DNA of 60,965 bases from Dissophora ornata (taxonomy: Eukaryota; Mortierellomycota; Mortierellomycetes; Mortierellales; Mortierellaceae). Shown piece after piece: positions 1-11,642 of the stretch (position 1 is the stretch's first letter; each line of letters starts with the position of its first letter). The notes under the pieces were generated by a model, which saw only the letters and a list, made by a program, of their open reading frames with translations, was not told the DNA's origin and made no database searches. The position numbers and the translations under genes are program-made. The stretch covers positions 1 to 60,965 of the forward strand of contig MU616665.1 of NCBI GenBank assembly GCA_025201705.1. Reading direction: 5' to 3'.

Positions 1-2245
1 TTTTGCATGTTCGTTCAACAACAAGAGCATTGGAGTATTCTCGCTTCGACCACACGGATCACTCCTGCTCGTCTGCGAGCCAGATATGTGTTCTAACTTT
101 TAAGTTCTACTTCGACTGTTGTCCAAATTTGATGTTTGCAGTAAATCGCGGACTATAAGCGAAAGCGCGCTTTGCCGCAAACCCCTTTCGCAGAGTGCTT
201 GTTTTGACTTACAAGATGCTGCATTTTATAACCAGTATAAGGCCAATGCAACACGCTCACGTATGTTTGTGAGAGAAGGCTTCCAAGACGTGTTTTTTAT
301 TATTTTTTGACACTCCTGTCTGGATATTGGCGGTTAGTTGGCCGTGTGCTGATCTTTTTATTTCCAAAAACAGCTAAGGCATATTGTTATTTACCATCCA
401 TTCGCTGTTTGACGCTGTTTTGCACATTGCACAGCGTCCAAATGTCGTCCGTCGTGATACCTGGTAAGGTAGTTGCTAAAACAGGTGTTTGGTTGCATAC
501 CAGAGTGATCCCATCTTTGCGACTTCGCACTTGCCCAGAGCCAATTGGACACTTATCGAGAACACGGGTCCTGGGACATAATACGGCGCAGGCGCTTTCT
601 GACATATTGTGCAGCAATTTTCGCCATAATACCATGGGTATCAATATACGATGTTATCCACGGCCACGAGGTATGCTATCCGTATGTGGGAGCTATAGGC
701 AGGGATGCTGCCTGCAAAGCCCTTGTGTTTTATTTTCACGCAGCGCGCGCTTGTCCCTCTCCTCTGCCCACGCGAGGCGATGGAACAGGGCTCTGGCTAA
801 ATTTCAATATTGCTCGTCACTGGAAGACAATAGCCTCTTACATGTGTCCACGCATCCGTCTCTGATAGTTTAACTACAGCCAAACATGTACGTATAGTAC
901 CCGTTTTTTGAACAGCTGGGGATTAATCACGTCGACAATGGGCTTTTGCCACGAGCATTTCTTTTCGCCACGAGCATTTCTGCTAGCTCTTGATCTTGGG
1001 TTGACTACACAAACCCAAGCGTGTAATCTCTCACAAGACACCGGAGTACACGATAAGACTATCAAAGCCTTTGATCGGCAGAAGGACAATGTTGTGTTTT
1101 TTCATGCAAACGCACGGTGTGTGGAGCTCATCATTTATTTTATTGATGTTTTCGTTTTTCATGGCCTTCTTGGCAAACTTTTGGTTCAGGGGTCCGTATG
1201 AGGGATACAAAGGAGGCAACGTTGATGTAGTGCCGACATGGACGGCATGGGACCCCGAGAGAAGTGAATGCATGTGCCTGCGCTTTATATGCAGCAACAA
1301 CAATCACGCCACACAGAAAGATGGATCAGCGTACCCTGTTGTCGAAAATGTTCCAGGCATGTATCTCCGAGTGGGCTGGTGCTTAACTGACTGGGAGAGC
1401 AAGGGATACAGAGATGCATTCCTGCGCTGGTTCGTGCGCACTATAAGAGGATTGCGCGTGGGATAGTGGAAGTGCGTGCGCATCACATGTGAGGTGTGTG
1501 AGGAGCGCGAATGGAGATGCTCTGACAACTATGACAACCCCGACACGTGTAATCTGGCCACCTACAGTAGTATTCCACCGATGCATGTGTGCGCGTGTAT
1601 GTGCGCTGTGGAGAAAATTACTCCGCCGCGAGGGAAGGGATATCGTGGAGGTGGTGCGAGAGTGATGCGAGCAAGGGCCTACTCCAAATTAGCTTGGCCT
1701 TCCATCAGAGCAGAAAAAAAGGCATGCTCATTCTAGTTCAGGTAAACGCATCACATGCATTAAACAAGAGCAAATACTGTAAAATAAAAAATGGGGAGCT
1801 ATTGCTCGATGGATGGGTTCCCTGCCTCTCGCCCTCGACGACAAGAAGGTTGCGTTTATGAGTGTCGGAGCGACGAGAGCGCCACGCGCTTGTTGCATCT
1901 GCACCTGCCTGTGATGTAGCATTTTCGATGGAAGTGTACAGTATGAATGTGAGCACTTATTAAAATAAATTTTATTTTACATTATTGTCATGCATGCGGT
2001 GCATGGTGTGGGACTAGGGTAGAGTTATTGATTATCGCTTATAAAACGGGCTCTCGCTACAAATATCACCCCAAGCCAGCAAGCGCACTGTCCGACGAAT
2101 GACAAAGTGCAAAGAGCGAGGGTCTGTTCGAACCCATGTCCCGCATTAATCTTCATCATCTTCATCTTCATACTTGTAAGCTTTCGTTCATTTTCAGATG
2201 GGAACGTATCGCAGGTTCACACACTACAAACACGCAACACACACG

Positions 2246-2248
<3 letters not shown>

Positions 2249-2277
<29 letters not shown>
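2249..2277. repeat. (AC)14 microsatellite
   Basis: An uninterrupted AC dinucleotide run of about 14 units, flanked on both sides by imperfect CA-rich sequence (about 2220-2290 overall). It lies about 620 bp upstream of the bHLH start codon and should be length-polymorphic. Confidence 0.9.
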
Positions 2278-2279
<2 letters not shown>

Positions 2280-2707
2280 CACACACGCCACCAGCCCTTT
2301 ATCAATGGCTACTCCCACTCTCACTCCCACGTCCTCTCCACACACACGGACTCTTTAGACATACACGTTAATAGCCCGTTGCAGCTTCAACCCTCATGAT
2401 CGTGGTGTCTTCGAAATATATATTTTTGAGAGCAAAAAAATCATAACAATTATACATCCATGCTTCACTGACTCGATCGACCGCCCCAGTTCACTGTTGC
2501 CGGACCCCGATGAAGTTCCGATGCCCTGCTTCTCATTCCTAAGCATGCAAAGTGACAACAATGTCTTGGTAGCCCAGCTATCATGAGCACGACTAACCCC
2601 GCAGGTTGCATGTGTGTGCCGATCGAGATCCCATGCGTTGCTTCATGTCCCCTTCTTGGCGGAGGTGGAGGCAGGAAAGAACACATGCTTCTCTGGATCT
2701 TGAATAA

Positions 2708-2715
2708 TATATAAG
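2708..2715 (+). promoter_or_regulatory. Candidate TATA box of the bHLH gene
   Basis: TATATAAG lies 185 nt upstream of the chosen bHLH ATG. It is followed by a T/C-rich stretch (about 2748-2800) typical of fungal core promoters. Assignment is by position and motif only. Confidence 0.35.
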
Positions 2716-2899
2716 CACCGAGTTCCATTGCTATGGAACTTGCTTCTGTTTCATTTTCTTTCTTCTAAAAAAACAAAGAACACTCTTCGTTACTCCCTTC
2801 CCGACTATTAACAGCGCCATTCGTATATACACCATCATCACCGGCTACTTATTGAGCGCGCGAACTCTTTCCACCCGACAACTGATCCAAACTTGCCTA

Positions 2900-4209
2900 A
2901 TGTCGCAATCGTCATACGAGCACAACCTCTCTTACATTTCAATGCAACACATGTCCCCTCTATCATCGGGTTCAAACCTTAAGGCGTCTGAGTCCCCGCA
3001 GTCGTATGAAGCACAGCATCGACAGCGTGATCAGTATTCACATTCACCCCATTCTCGGGATCAACTAGAATACCCAACCAACATGTCAGCATTCACGGGT
3101 AATCCGCAAAGACGTCCGTCCTATCCTGCACACCACGAGTTCCAGCACCAAGGCCACCGGGAGCCGACCTCACAGGCACCGGAGCATGCACCAGATGCCT
3201 TTGGTCATCAGCGGAGTCAGTCATACCACGGATTTCCATCTGATCTGCGGCCGCCCCCAGCCGACCCGCTCCCCATCTACTATAATCATCCACAAACTAT
3301 GAATCTCAATCACGACCGGACGTCGAGAGTATACGAGCAAGTGTCAGGGTCACGGAGATTGTCCAAGGAAGACGAGCAATACTATGAAACAGAGGCACTG
3401 CGTTCGCACCATGCACGACAAAGAAGTTTAGGCAGTTCAGGATCCACGACCGCGACTCATCACTATCACGACCTGTCGATCTCTTCATCCGGATCGCATC
3501 AGCTTCCATCTCACTCCCCTCATTCCCCACACTCTCCACAGCCATCTCGCCACTCACGATCTCCTCAAACCCCGCCACTCACGCCCTCGCCGCGAGAATA
3601 CCCTGGCTTGCCACAGGGCCATCAACATCAGTATCACCTTCAACATCACCACCAAGGTCCTCGCCCAGCGCCCTTGGGAGTGGGTGGCAGATTGCACAAA
3701 ACTTCGACACGTGAAGCTGCAGCCACCGCTTCAGCTCCTGCCACTGTGGGACCGAACCGTCGACTGGCTCATATCCTCTCGGAGCAGAAGCGACGAGAGA
3801 AGATCAACGGCGGCTTTGATGAGCTCAAGAGTGTCATTCCTGAGTAATGTCATGTGTAATTGTCAAATTTTGTTTTGCTTGATATGCATATTTTATTTTG
3901 CTGACTTCTTTTTTTTGACAAAAATAACAATAGTTGTGTGCAGAACACTGATTCAAAGGCAACTATTTTGAGAAAAGGTACATTTGGATGCAATTTAACA
4001 TCGCCAAGAGATGGGAAAATGTCCCAGACACCCTTGTGTTGCCTTATGCATTCACTGACATTCATTTTCCTTCCGTTTAATCTCATACAGCCGTGTCATA
4101 TATTTTGCTTCTCGAGGACGAACTGAAGAGATACACAGGAGATGAATACGACCACCCCCCGCACCATCCGGAGTCTTCGCATAGCGAACATGAACGTGAG
4201 CAGCAGTAA
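2900..4209 (+). CDS. bHLH transcription factor
   Basis: Exons 2900-3843, 3934-3977 and 4091-4209 give 368 residues. The first ATG in the open frame is 2900; the frame extends upstream only without ATG. Residues 1-285 are low-complexity, rich in Ser, His, Pro and Gln, as in disordered activation regions. A basic region/helix-loop-helix follows at about 287-340. It begins RRLAHILSEQKRREKI, with the E-R-R residues that contact an E-box, and the loop and second helix (DSKATILRKAVSYILLLEDE) are completed only when the two introns are removed, which supports the model. The helix runs into a short leucine-zipper-like segment. The protein should bind CANNTG sites as a dimer in the nucleus; target genes are unknown. 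The tail is uncertain: GTGAGC at 4196 could serve as a donor to an acceptor at 4257, replacing the last five residues (REQQ-stop becomes PIARILGLD-stop). AAATAAA follows the stop. Confidence 0.85.
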
Positions 4210-4410
4210 CAAAGAAATAAAACATTGACTTTTAATTAAACGATCTTATCTTTTCAGCAATCGCGAGAATTCTGGGGTTGGATTAAATAGTCCACGTGAG
4301 ATTAACATTCTCAACTTCCGATACATTTTACGAAGCATTGGACCTAAAACTTGGGGCACGTTTGGAAGGGAACCATTGGACGAGACTGTGGAAACATGTG
4401 CGTGGCTGCA

Positions 4411-6667
4411 CTATGCTTTGTGGGGGTCTCCTGAAGATGGATCCGAGCGGATCAGCGGCCGCAAGGAAGAGTCGCCGCCTTGTGTCGAATCCGGTAGGGA
4501 GTAGGTCGCAGAATACGTCGGCGAAGACATATATGGACTCTGCTGATTATTTGATCGAGTCTCGTGCGATATCGCTTGAGAGTGTAAGCTGGATCTTATG
4601 TCCGCTGAAGATGAAAGAGTCTGGTTGCTATGTGTAGACGCGCTGATGGAGACCCGGGAAGGGTCATCTCGGCTAGCTCGTAGATTGCCGAGATTTTCGA
4701 CATACCCGTTAGCTAGCAGCCCCGGTGATAAAGGTGAAGGTTCAATATCCGCAAGCTCGTGCTTTGCGACTCCATGGGAAATTGGCCGTCCTGTCACATT
4801 AACAACGGTTTGGTAATGAGATGGCGCTCTGGAGATATTGGAGGTCGCGACATATACAAGCGTAGTTGCTGGGTATTCTTGTGGGCCTAGGAGGGGCGGC
4901 CTTTCCGAATGCTCTGTGGCGACGCCGTCGCCAACCAGTTCTGCTTGATTGTACGAGTGTGGGGAGTTAAATGAGCTGCGTGCAGTAGAGGGACCGTCCA
5001 TGTAACTTAAGCTCGGTTGCTGTAGAGGCACATAGACACTTCTATCAGGACTGTCATAGGCTGTCCGAACAGGAAACGCTGTAGATGCGCTGCCGTCGGC
5101 AGTTTCGACATTAGAAGGGCGACTGATCCTGTGCTCCTTTTGCAGTTGGTCCTCGTTTTTTAGAACCATTCCTTTAGCCTGCCTTTCATCCTCCTCGAGC
5201 TGGCGTAACCTTTGCCTTCTCTTGTAGTACCATATCCCCAGACCAATCAACACGAGAAGTATCACGCCGCCCACAATGAGTCCAATCATCAGACCCTTGG
5301 ATTTCTTTGGAACAAAGATGTTGGCTGTGTCTCCCCATCGCTGGGAGTCTCCATTCCAGACGCCGACAGACTGGCTCAGATTGATAATAGGAGGTGATGT
5401 TTGTCCACTTCCAAATTCTAGGCTGGCCAATCCTCCTTGGACGAATATCTGTGCTCCTTGTCCGATTACAGTGGCGCCACGGAAGATAGTGTTTCCAGGT
5501 CCCCCTGTGATTCCTGAGAGCATGGTCACCGCATCCTGACTCTGGTCAAATACTTCGATATCCTGCTGTGTGCTGGAGCCACCACCGTTTCCAGGAAAGA
5601 TATCCAATGATGAGGAAGAGACCGGGTACGCTATCGATCCTCTCGTAGGCTTTGAGAGCGTCCCTGCGTTCCCAAACATGACGACTACTACAAAGCAAGA
5701 TTGTAGTGTGAGTCGAGAGCTTATGAGTCGCATGATTTTACTCTTGTGTGCTTGACACCATACCGTTGGATGGAGCCTGCTGCACCGGGAAGGACGTTAT
5801 TGCATCCCAATCTTGCACCTGTCCAGTAACCAAGGTCGAGTATCCTCCTATAATGAATGCCCTTCCGTTTCCATAGTGGCTACTAGCCTTGTTTTTGTCC
5901 TGCCCCAGGATCGCAAGCGTATAATGTCGGAAACCAGCTGGAGGCAACAATGGACCCCCACCTGGAACGGGACCCCAACCATTTGTAGAACCCGAACCCA
6001 AGGGCGTTGTTTGTGATGTTCCGATGGCGAGGGTGACCATCCACGAGTTTGTGTCGAGATAATATGGCAAAGGCTGACTGTTCCAGGTTAGAGTGCAGAC
6101 GACAAGGGCTGTGTGACCGTCAGCTAGGATTCTTGACTGGACATATACAGGATTCAAGAACGTGTTTGAAGGGACGGAGGGGCCGTAGTTAAGAGTTGTG
6201 CCAGGAGTGACAGTGTCACCCCAAGTGGCGGTCGCGATGTTGTATACGAGTACTTGAAAACTTCCACCAACCACAACGATGCGACCATCGTCTGTGGCGA
6301 AGCAGTCTATCCAAGAAGGCGTGGCTGTGGGTGCTAGAGTCTGGAAAGTCATGGTCAAGTTGGTAATTTGAACAGGCACTGGCGGGTTGGGCAGGTTTAG
6401 CCATGGGAGTGTCTCGGGATCGGCTGTGGAGACAGAATTCAGGGGTAATTTGAGGGACGTGAACGCTGCATAGTCGGAAGACGTTGGTGGAGTTCCTCCC
6501 AAAAAGTATAACACGTTTCCTTGCTCAACCACACAGTGGCCAGCTCGCGGCCCTGGTCCCTTTGACTGGGCATGGACGCGCGTATGGGTTGTGATGGCGT
6601 AGAAAGTCGAAAAAATGAGTAGTTTCGCTGCTGTGCATACTCGAATGCAGCGAGTCTGCTTGAACAT
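4411..6667 (-). CDS. Kelch/galactose-oxidase-like surface protein with one TM helix
   Basis: Two exons (6667-5764 and 5687-4411, 76-nt intron GTATGG...TAG) join two open frames that otherwise look like separate genes; 726 residues. Residues 1-34 form a signal peptide ending near HAQS. The ectodomain (about 35-430) carries beta-propeller blade signatures such as GHCVVEQGNVLYFLGG, GRIVVVGG and GRAFIIGGY, and the splice junction itself restores a strand reading VVVMFGN. A single transmembrane helix (about 433-456, IGLIVGGVILLVLIGLGIWY) is followed by the stop-transfer KRRQRLRQ and a Ser/Pro-rich cytoplasmic tail of about 265 residues. No enzyme active site is evident, so a cell-surface binding or sensing role is more likely than oxidase activity. 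It is convergent with the bHLH gene, 201 bp away. Confidence 0.82.
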
Positions 6668-8143
6668 TATGAGTTATTTGTAGTGGTAGGGGTGGTGAGC
6701 TGAATGTGAGTAAACTTTTGCTACAGTGCGACGCTGTGAGGGCGAGGCGAGCGTGGGTAAAGAACAGAAAACTGAATCCGGGGAAAAGACGAGTAGGATA
6801 AATGTTGGAAGGCAGGAAAGAAAATAAGAAACAAGAGAGATGTGAGAGAGAGAAGAGACAGTTGAGAGCAGTTCTTCAACTCTGGAGTGTGGAGGGCAAT
6901 CAGTGCTTCAGACCTGTACACTGGCACTTCGACTGCCGACAGGGACACAAAGTTAACAAAACAACACACACAAAAGACGGCGAAGAGCACGGCGTGCACT
7001 TCTGTGCGATGTTGGTCGAGGGATAAACATTACCGGCTGGACAGGTGATCGCATTGTTCTTCTGGACATAGCCACACGGAGCCGAGCAATCTGTCCCAGG
7101 AGTTGCATAGAATGGGCATGCAGCGAGACAACTAACGCGTTAGGACGCGAGAATTGGAGTAAACTGCGAATTATTTCAGCATAGCCCTCAAAAGGTCCGA
7201 TGAACTGCGCAACAGATCTACAAGCTGCAGATCCCGCTGACAGATATTGGTGCTGTCGCGGAACGGTGCGTGCCGGCTCTTGGTCTAGTCGTTAGGACGC
7301 TAATAAAAAGATGCTGTGCTTACTGGAGTCCGCAATGACGCGTCATGGCGTGGTGTGCGTGAGATCTGTACTTTCTGCGGTGGCGCGAACGGTGGACATG
7401 TGTCGCGGCACCTCATTGGTGCGTTTCGGGCACACGGACACGAAAATCTCTACACGAATCACGCTTCTCCTTTCCTACCCCAACCCGAGGGCATCTCTTA
7501 CTCCTTTCGCCTTTTCACCTTGTCCGCTTTCCAACCATTCTTTCCCTCTTTCTTGTAGAACCCCACCCCACCTAAGACCGATGTAAGGACAACTGACACT
7601 CTACTATGGCGCCTGTCTCTAGACATCTGGATCAGATTCTTGTCTCTCGCACAGGCACTCCCTCCATTGTGTTGAGAAAGCGAAAGGAATCAGGACTAGC
7701 AACATCAACATGACATTCAACAAGTCAGCCCTGACTATTTTCCTGCCGCTTGAAACTCGGCAGCCAATAAATAACTTACAGCTTGGCAAGCGGATCGTGG
7801 ATGGCGACCTTGTTTCTTGTGTTTTTAAACATACTGAAGTTCATTGTCTGAGGACGGACGCAGAGTTGGACTTAGACTTTCTGTTCCAAGAAACTCACTA
7901 TGCCCAATCAGGCTATGGACTTTCTGCAACGTGCGCGCTGATTCTGAATTTGACAGGAACACACATGCATCCAGTCGCTTACTTAGATTTAAGCATCTTC
8001 TTCAGTCATGTTGTCAGAAATGCTCATCGTCGATCCTTTTTATTGTCTTTCAGAAACGTAGCAAAGCTCAGCCACGTTTTTTTTCTTACTAGACCCCTGT
8101 CAAGGAAAGCCACTTGTAGTTAATCAAAGCGCCTACAGTTTCA
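6668..8143. other. Divergent intergenic region, kelch gene / PP2C gene
   Basis: A shared 1.5-kb upstream region for two divergently transcribed genes. Near the kelch gene the sequence is purine-rich on the + strand (6800-6860), that is C/T-rich in the kelch transcript direction. Near the PP2C gene there is a C/T-rich block (about 7465-7570) typical of a transcription start region. A 35-codon frame with an ATG at 7606 (stop 7711-7713) lies upstream of the PP2C start and could act as an upstream ORF. I see no other gene here. Confidence 0.5.
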
Positions 8144-9905
8144 ATGGGTCAGACACTCTCGGCCCCTATCACGGAGAAGCACTCGTCTGCTGGCCATGAT
8201 GATCGCTTCGCATATGGAGCATCCTCTATGCAAGGATGGCGAATTAGTAGGGATCTTTTCGCGCTTTCTTGGCGACCCCACTCGTAAAGAGGATATTATT
8301 TCTTTCGGGATCAAATGGCATGGCTGAAATTAATATGATGTGAATGTTATTTCGCACAACAAATTAGCTATGGAAGATGCTCATACGACCTTGCTGGATG
8401 CAGAAGATGCCAGAGGAGCAGCGTTTTTCGCCGTCTATGATGGTCATGGAGGTAGACTGTCAACCGTACTCAAATTTACAAGCTCCATAAGATCACGAGG
8501 AAGTAGCAGCCTAACAGAGGAGGGGGGTTTTTTTTGTATGCCTTCTATGCCTTCTAGGCGCCAATGTCGCAAAGTACAGCGGAGATGGTTTGCACAGAAA
8601 GATTTTTGCAGACTTGGCTTTTGCCAAGGGTGATTACAAGACAGCGATCAAAAACGGTTTTTTGGAAATGGACAGAGCGCTGCGCCATGGTAAGTGCTAT
8701 GGCGAGGGTATACGGATCGACGCTGATTCGACGCTGATTCGTCGCTGATCGAGGCTGGCTGACCTTTCGAATTTTTCGTAACATGTCCCGTTCTCTTTTT
8801 AGATCCTGAATATGCTGGTGACCCTTCAGGATGTACAGCCATTACTGCCACCGTCACAGACAAGAATATCCTCTATGTGGTGACGTCTCATCAATAGTGC
8901 GACGTTCATCCAACAGCTCTCACACAGGCGCAGCATGTTAATATTGACTGGGCCATTCTATTACTATAGGGAAATGCCGGCGACTCGCGAGCGGTTCTTG
9001 GCAGTGATGGAGCGGGTATTGCTTTATCAAATGACCACAAGCCCGTGAACAGAGGTACGCCGTGATGCCGGTGTCCTATCCTCTCCGCCAGTGGCAGTAT
9101 ACAGTAGCACCAATTGAGCAACTACTCAACTAATCAACTTTGCACTACTTCCTGTAGAGGAGTCAAGGAGAATCGTTGCTGCCGGTGGATTTGTTGAATC
9201 TGGCAGAGTCAATGGCAGCCTCGCGCTATCTCGCGCCTTGGGTGATTTTGAGTTCAAGATGAACGCGATGTTGGGACCTGAAGATCAGATCGTCACACGT
9301 AAGTGATCTCAGCCTGTCGCTGACTAATCTTCAGTCAAAGAGTTGTTATCATATACTGACTAACCTTTTAATGTTGTGCGAATAGCCAATCCTGCAATCG
9401 TAGAGCACAAATTGACTGACGATGACGAGTTCCTGGTGCTCGCATGTGATGGTATGGATCGTCATCCGCATAGTTTAAGTTGTTTGGTTTCTACGAGCAT
9501 GGCAAATGATTGTTGGACTGATCATTGCATGCCTGAATATTGATAGGTATTTGGGACTGTATGACCTCACAGGAGGTCGTCACCTTTGTCCGTAAAGGAA
9601 TTGCCGATAGGATCCCCTTGGATGTTATCTGCGAGTTGACGATGGATCATTGTCTGGCTGCCGATACTGAAATCTCGTATATCGGCTGTGATAATATGAC
9701 CATGGTCATCGTGGCGTTCTTGAACGGAAGGACAGTCGAGGAGTGGTATGAACATGTCAGTAATCGCGTCGCCGTACGACTCGGACCCGCCGACCTGTCA
9801 ATCGCTAGACCCAACGGAGATGAGGATCTTGTAGCTGCTGCTGAAGACTATGCTGCGGCGCCAGAGCGAAGACAGGAAGGACCGGCATTACAAGTGATGG
9901 CATGA
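8144..9905 (+). CDS. PP2C-type protein phosphatase (Ptc2/Ptc3-like)
   Basis: Eight exons (8144-8246, 8368-8451, 8558-8689, 8803-8879, 8970-9054, 9158-9298, 9386-9451, 9547-9905) give 348 residues. The metal-dependent Ser/Thr phosphatase motifs appear in family order: [23 protein letters not shown] (metal-ligand Asp), [38 protein letters not shown] and the C-terminal [10 protein letters not shown]. Together they supply the Asp residues that bind the Mn/Mg pair. The second residue is Gly (MGQTLSAP), a possible N-myristoylation site. The family acts in stress MAPK and checkpoint shut-off; which branch applies here cannot be read from sequence. The C-terminal 70 residues are Ala/Glu-rich and probably disordered. 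The exons are small and every junction restores a conserved motif. Confidence 0.93.
8719..8750 (+). repeat. Short tandem repeat in PP2C intron 3
   Basis: GACGCTGATTC occurs twice head to tail, followed by a degenerate third unit GTCGCTGATC. It lies inside the intron after exon 3 of the phosphatase gene, so it does not affect the protein. Confidence 0.75.
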
Positions 9906-10147
9906 GAGATAGATCTCGTCGTAAACCCCTACAGCTGTTAAAGGTTTCCCAACTATGTTGTATTTTCTTGCAAGTTGTCATTATATATCACATCTTTGTG
10001 TTTTTTTTATTCCATACTCCCAACCTGTATTCATATCAACATTGTGGTTCAAATGACAGGATCCTCGCTCGTTTCTGTCACTAGCAGCTTTAAGTGATAA
10101 TAAAGTGAATGTACGCTCATATGGTAGGTAGACCGCTCCTTGGTGTT

Positions 10148-11142
10148 CTATGATCGCAAGGGCTTCGTAACAGAAATAGAGTACATCAAGGGCAACATAG
10201 GGCCTGTGAAATGCCATCGAGTGCCCTCCTCTACCTTTTCTGGGGTCATGTCCTTGTACATCTTGAAGAAGTTGGAATAAGGATATTCTTTGAAGTGAGT
10301 GAGTTGCAACCCTGTCTTGGCCAAGGATCCGATGATGTCCGCAAGACCCCAGCAGAACTCTGCCGATGGGTTTGGGTTTCTAAAATCCTGGACTCCGGCA
10401 GTGTACTTGAGGTTCGGCATAATCTCTGTTTCGTCACCGGTGGCGGATAGGGCGACGTAATCATTGACTCCGTTTTCTTCATGTACAGCTTGGCCGTTGG
10501 AAGTGTAGGGATACTCGTGTACGAGATCCTGGTTAAAGATGTAAGCGGTCGGGTGAAATTCGACAAGGCAATAGCGTCCGCCAGGTTTTAAAATCCTATG
10601 GACTCCGGCAGCATATCTCTGCAGAGGGCAAAGCGCTCCTTTCATCGATCAGCAACGAGATTTCAGCAGACGCAACCGTCTTCGTCCAGGTCTAAACAAT
10701 AAAATCGTCATTTCAATCTCACCTCCATATTGCTCAGCCAATTGACCGTGCCGTAACTTGAAAACACGACATCAAACTGGTCTGGCTCACTGGCATCAAA
10801 GAACTCGAAGACATCGGCGCGAATAAAACTCGCCTCAATACCAGAGTCTTTGGCCAGCTGGGTCGCGAAATCCACGGCGTTGTCACTGATATCGATGCCT
10901 ACAGGGTTCTGGGCACCAAGCTTGTTTACCAAACTGAGTGTATCCTGGCCTGCATTGCACTGCAAGTGGCAAACTTTGAGGCCAGCGAGGTTTCCGAGAA
11001 CATCTTTCTCTTCCTTGTAAAGGGTTGAGCCCTTGCTGCGGAAGAAGAGATGTTGGTCGACCTTGTGGCTGTTGTGGGCAACCGTGGCCTCGTTCCAGGA
11101 GGCGCGGTTGCGTTCGTGGGCTTCAATGCCGTTTGTAGTCAT
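10148..11142 (-). CDS. Class I SAM-dependent methyltransferase
   Basis: Two exons (11142-10723, 10618-10148) give 296 residues. The intron uses GTGAGA and the acceptor CTCTGCAG; splicing joins NWLSNME to RYAAGVHRILKPGG, restoring the usual helix before motif III. Motif I is a variant glycine loop (VCHLQCNAGQDTLSL, about 60-75), the acidic end of beta-2 is VGIDISD, and motif II reads QFDVVFSSYGTVNWL. These place it in the Rossmann-fold methyltransferases acting on small molecules or unknown substrates. There is no signal peptide, so it is probably cytosolic. The substrate is not predictable. It is convergent with the PP2C gene (242 bp), and an AATAAA at 10099-10104 could serve the PP2C transcript. 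Confidence 0.88.
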
Positions 11143-11642
11143 GGCGAGTCTCGGGGCAGAAATTCAGCAGAGGTCTTGCGGCTTGGTATGTGGAGCGACA
11201 GTGGATATGTGTGCGTGAATGCGGGACAGGAGCTGGAGTCGATCCTGTCGTCTTTTTATTTCTGATTTGTATTTTCGTTCTGCTCCATTGAACTCCAACG
11301 AGCTTTTCAAGAGTTGCATACAGCAACTGTGTATCCCGTCGGACAGTAGCGCCGCACAGCTTCCATCTGCTGCGCATGGCTCGCTCGATTTCCAAAGCCG
11401 CTCCAAAATATGCAAAGAAGAACAATATGTAGAGCTGATGGATCTTGACTGTGGGATATTTACGGCGATCTATATGTGCAAGATGACATGCAGCTTGTGG
11501 AGAGGCACTTCAACACTGCGCCACATCCTGCTGTGGAAGGCGCTGCAGTTGTGTTACTCTCTACACGAATGGCATCACAAGGCCCTGATTCTGTCTTCTA
11601 ACCCCGATCCGACTTTCATCCACACAGAAACACACTGGGATC
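11143..11642. other. Bidirectional promoter region, methyltransferase / Snu66
   Basis: Five hundred bases separate two divergent start codons. The overlapping open frames here are unsupported. I see no clear TATA or CCAAT element and no other structure. Confidence 0.5.

Larger units (their letters stand above)
1..2899. other. Gene-poor 5' end of window
   Basis: I see no exon chain, RNA gene or transposon that I can support in the first 2.9 kb. Open frames are short, overlap in several frames and show no family resemblance. Visible structure: a 15-base direct repeat GCCACGAGCATTTCT at 948-962 and 967-981, a CA microsatellite at about 2249-2277, a TATA-like TTATAAAAC at about 2039-2047 and a second TATA-like site close to the bHLH gene. 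The last few hundred bases are probably promoter and 5' leader of that gene. The upstream part may be intergenic or the tail of a gene outside the window. Confidence 0.6.

Noticed and set aside
1..2000. Possible transposon remnant in the gene-poor left end
   Set aside because: No terminal repeats, target-site duplication, transposase or reverse-transcriptase motif could be found.
2126..2135. tRNA T-loop-like sequence GTTCGAACCC
   Set aside because: No matching acceptor stem, D-arm or anticodon arm can be drawn in the preceding 60 bases.
6721..6999. Minus-strand frame with a signal-peptide-like start upstream of the kelch gene
   Set aside because: It begins with GTG rather than ATG, lies in a C/T-rich leader and lacks splice links to the kelch exon.
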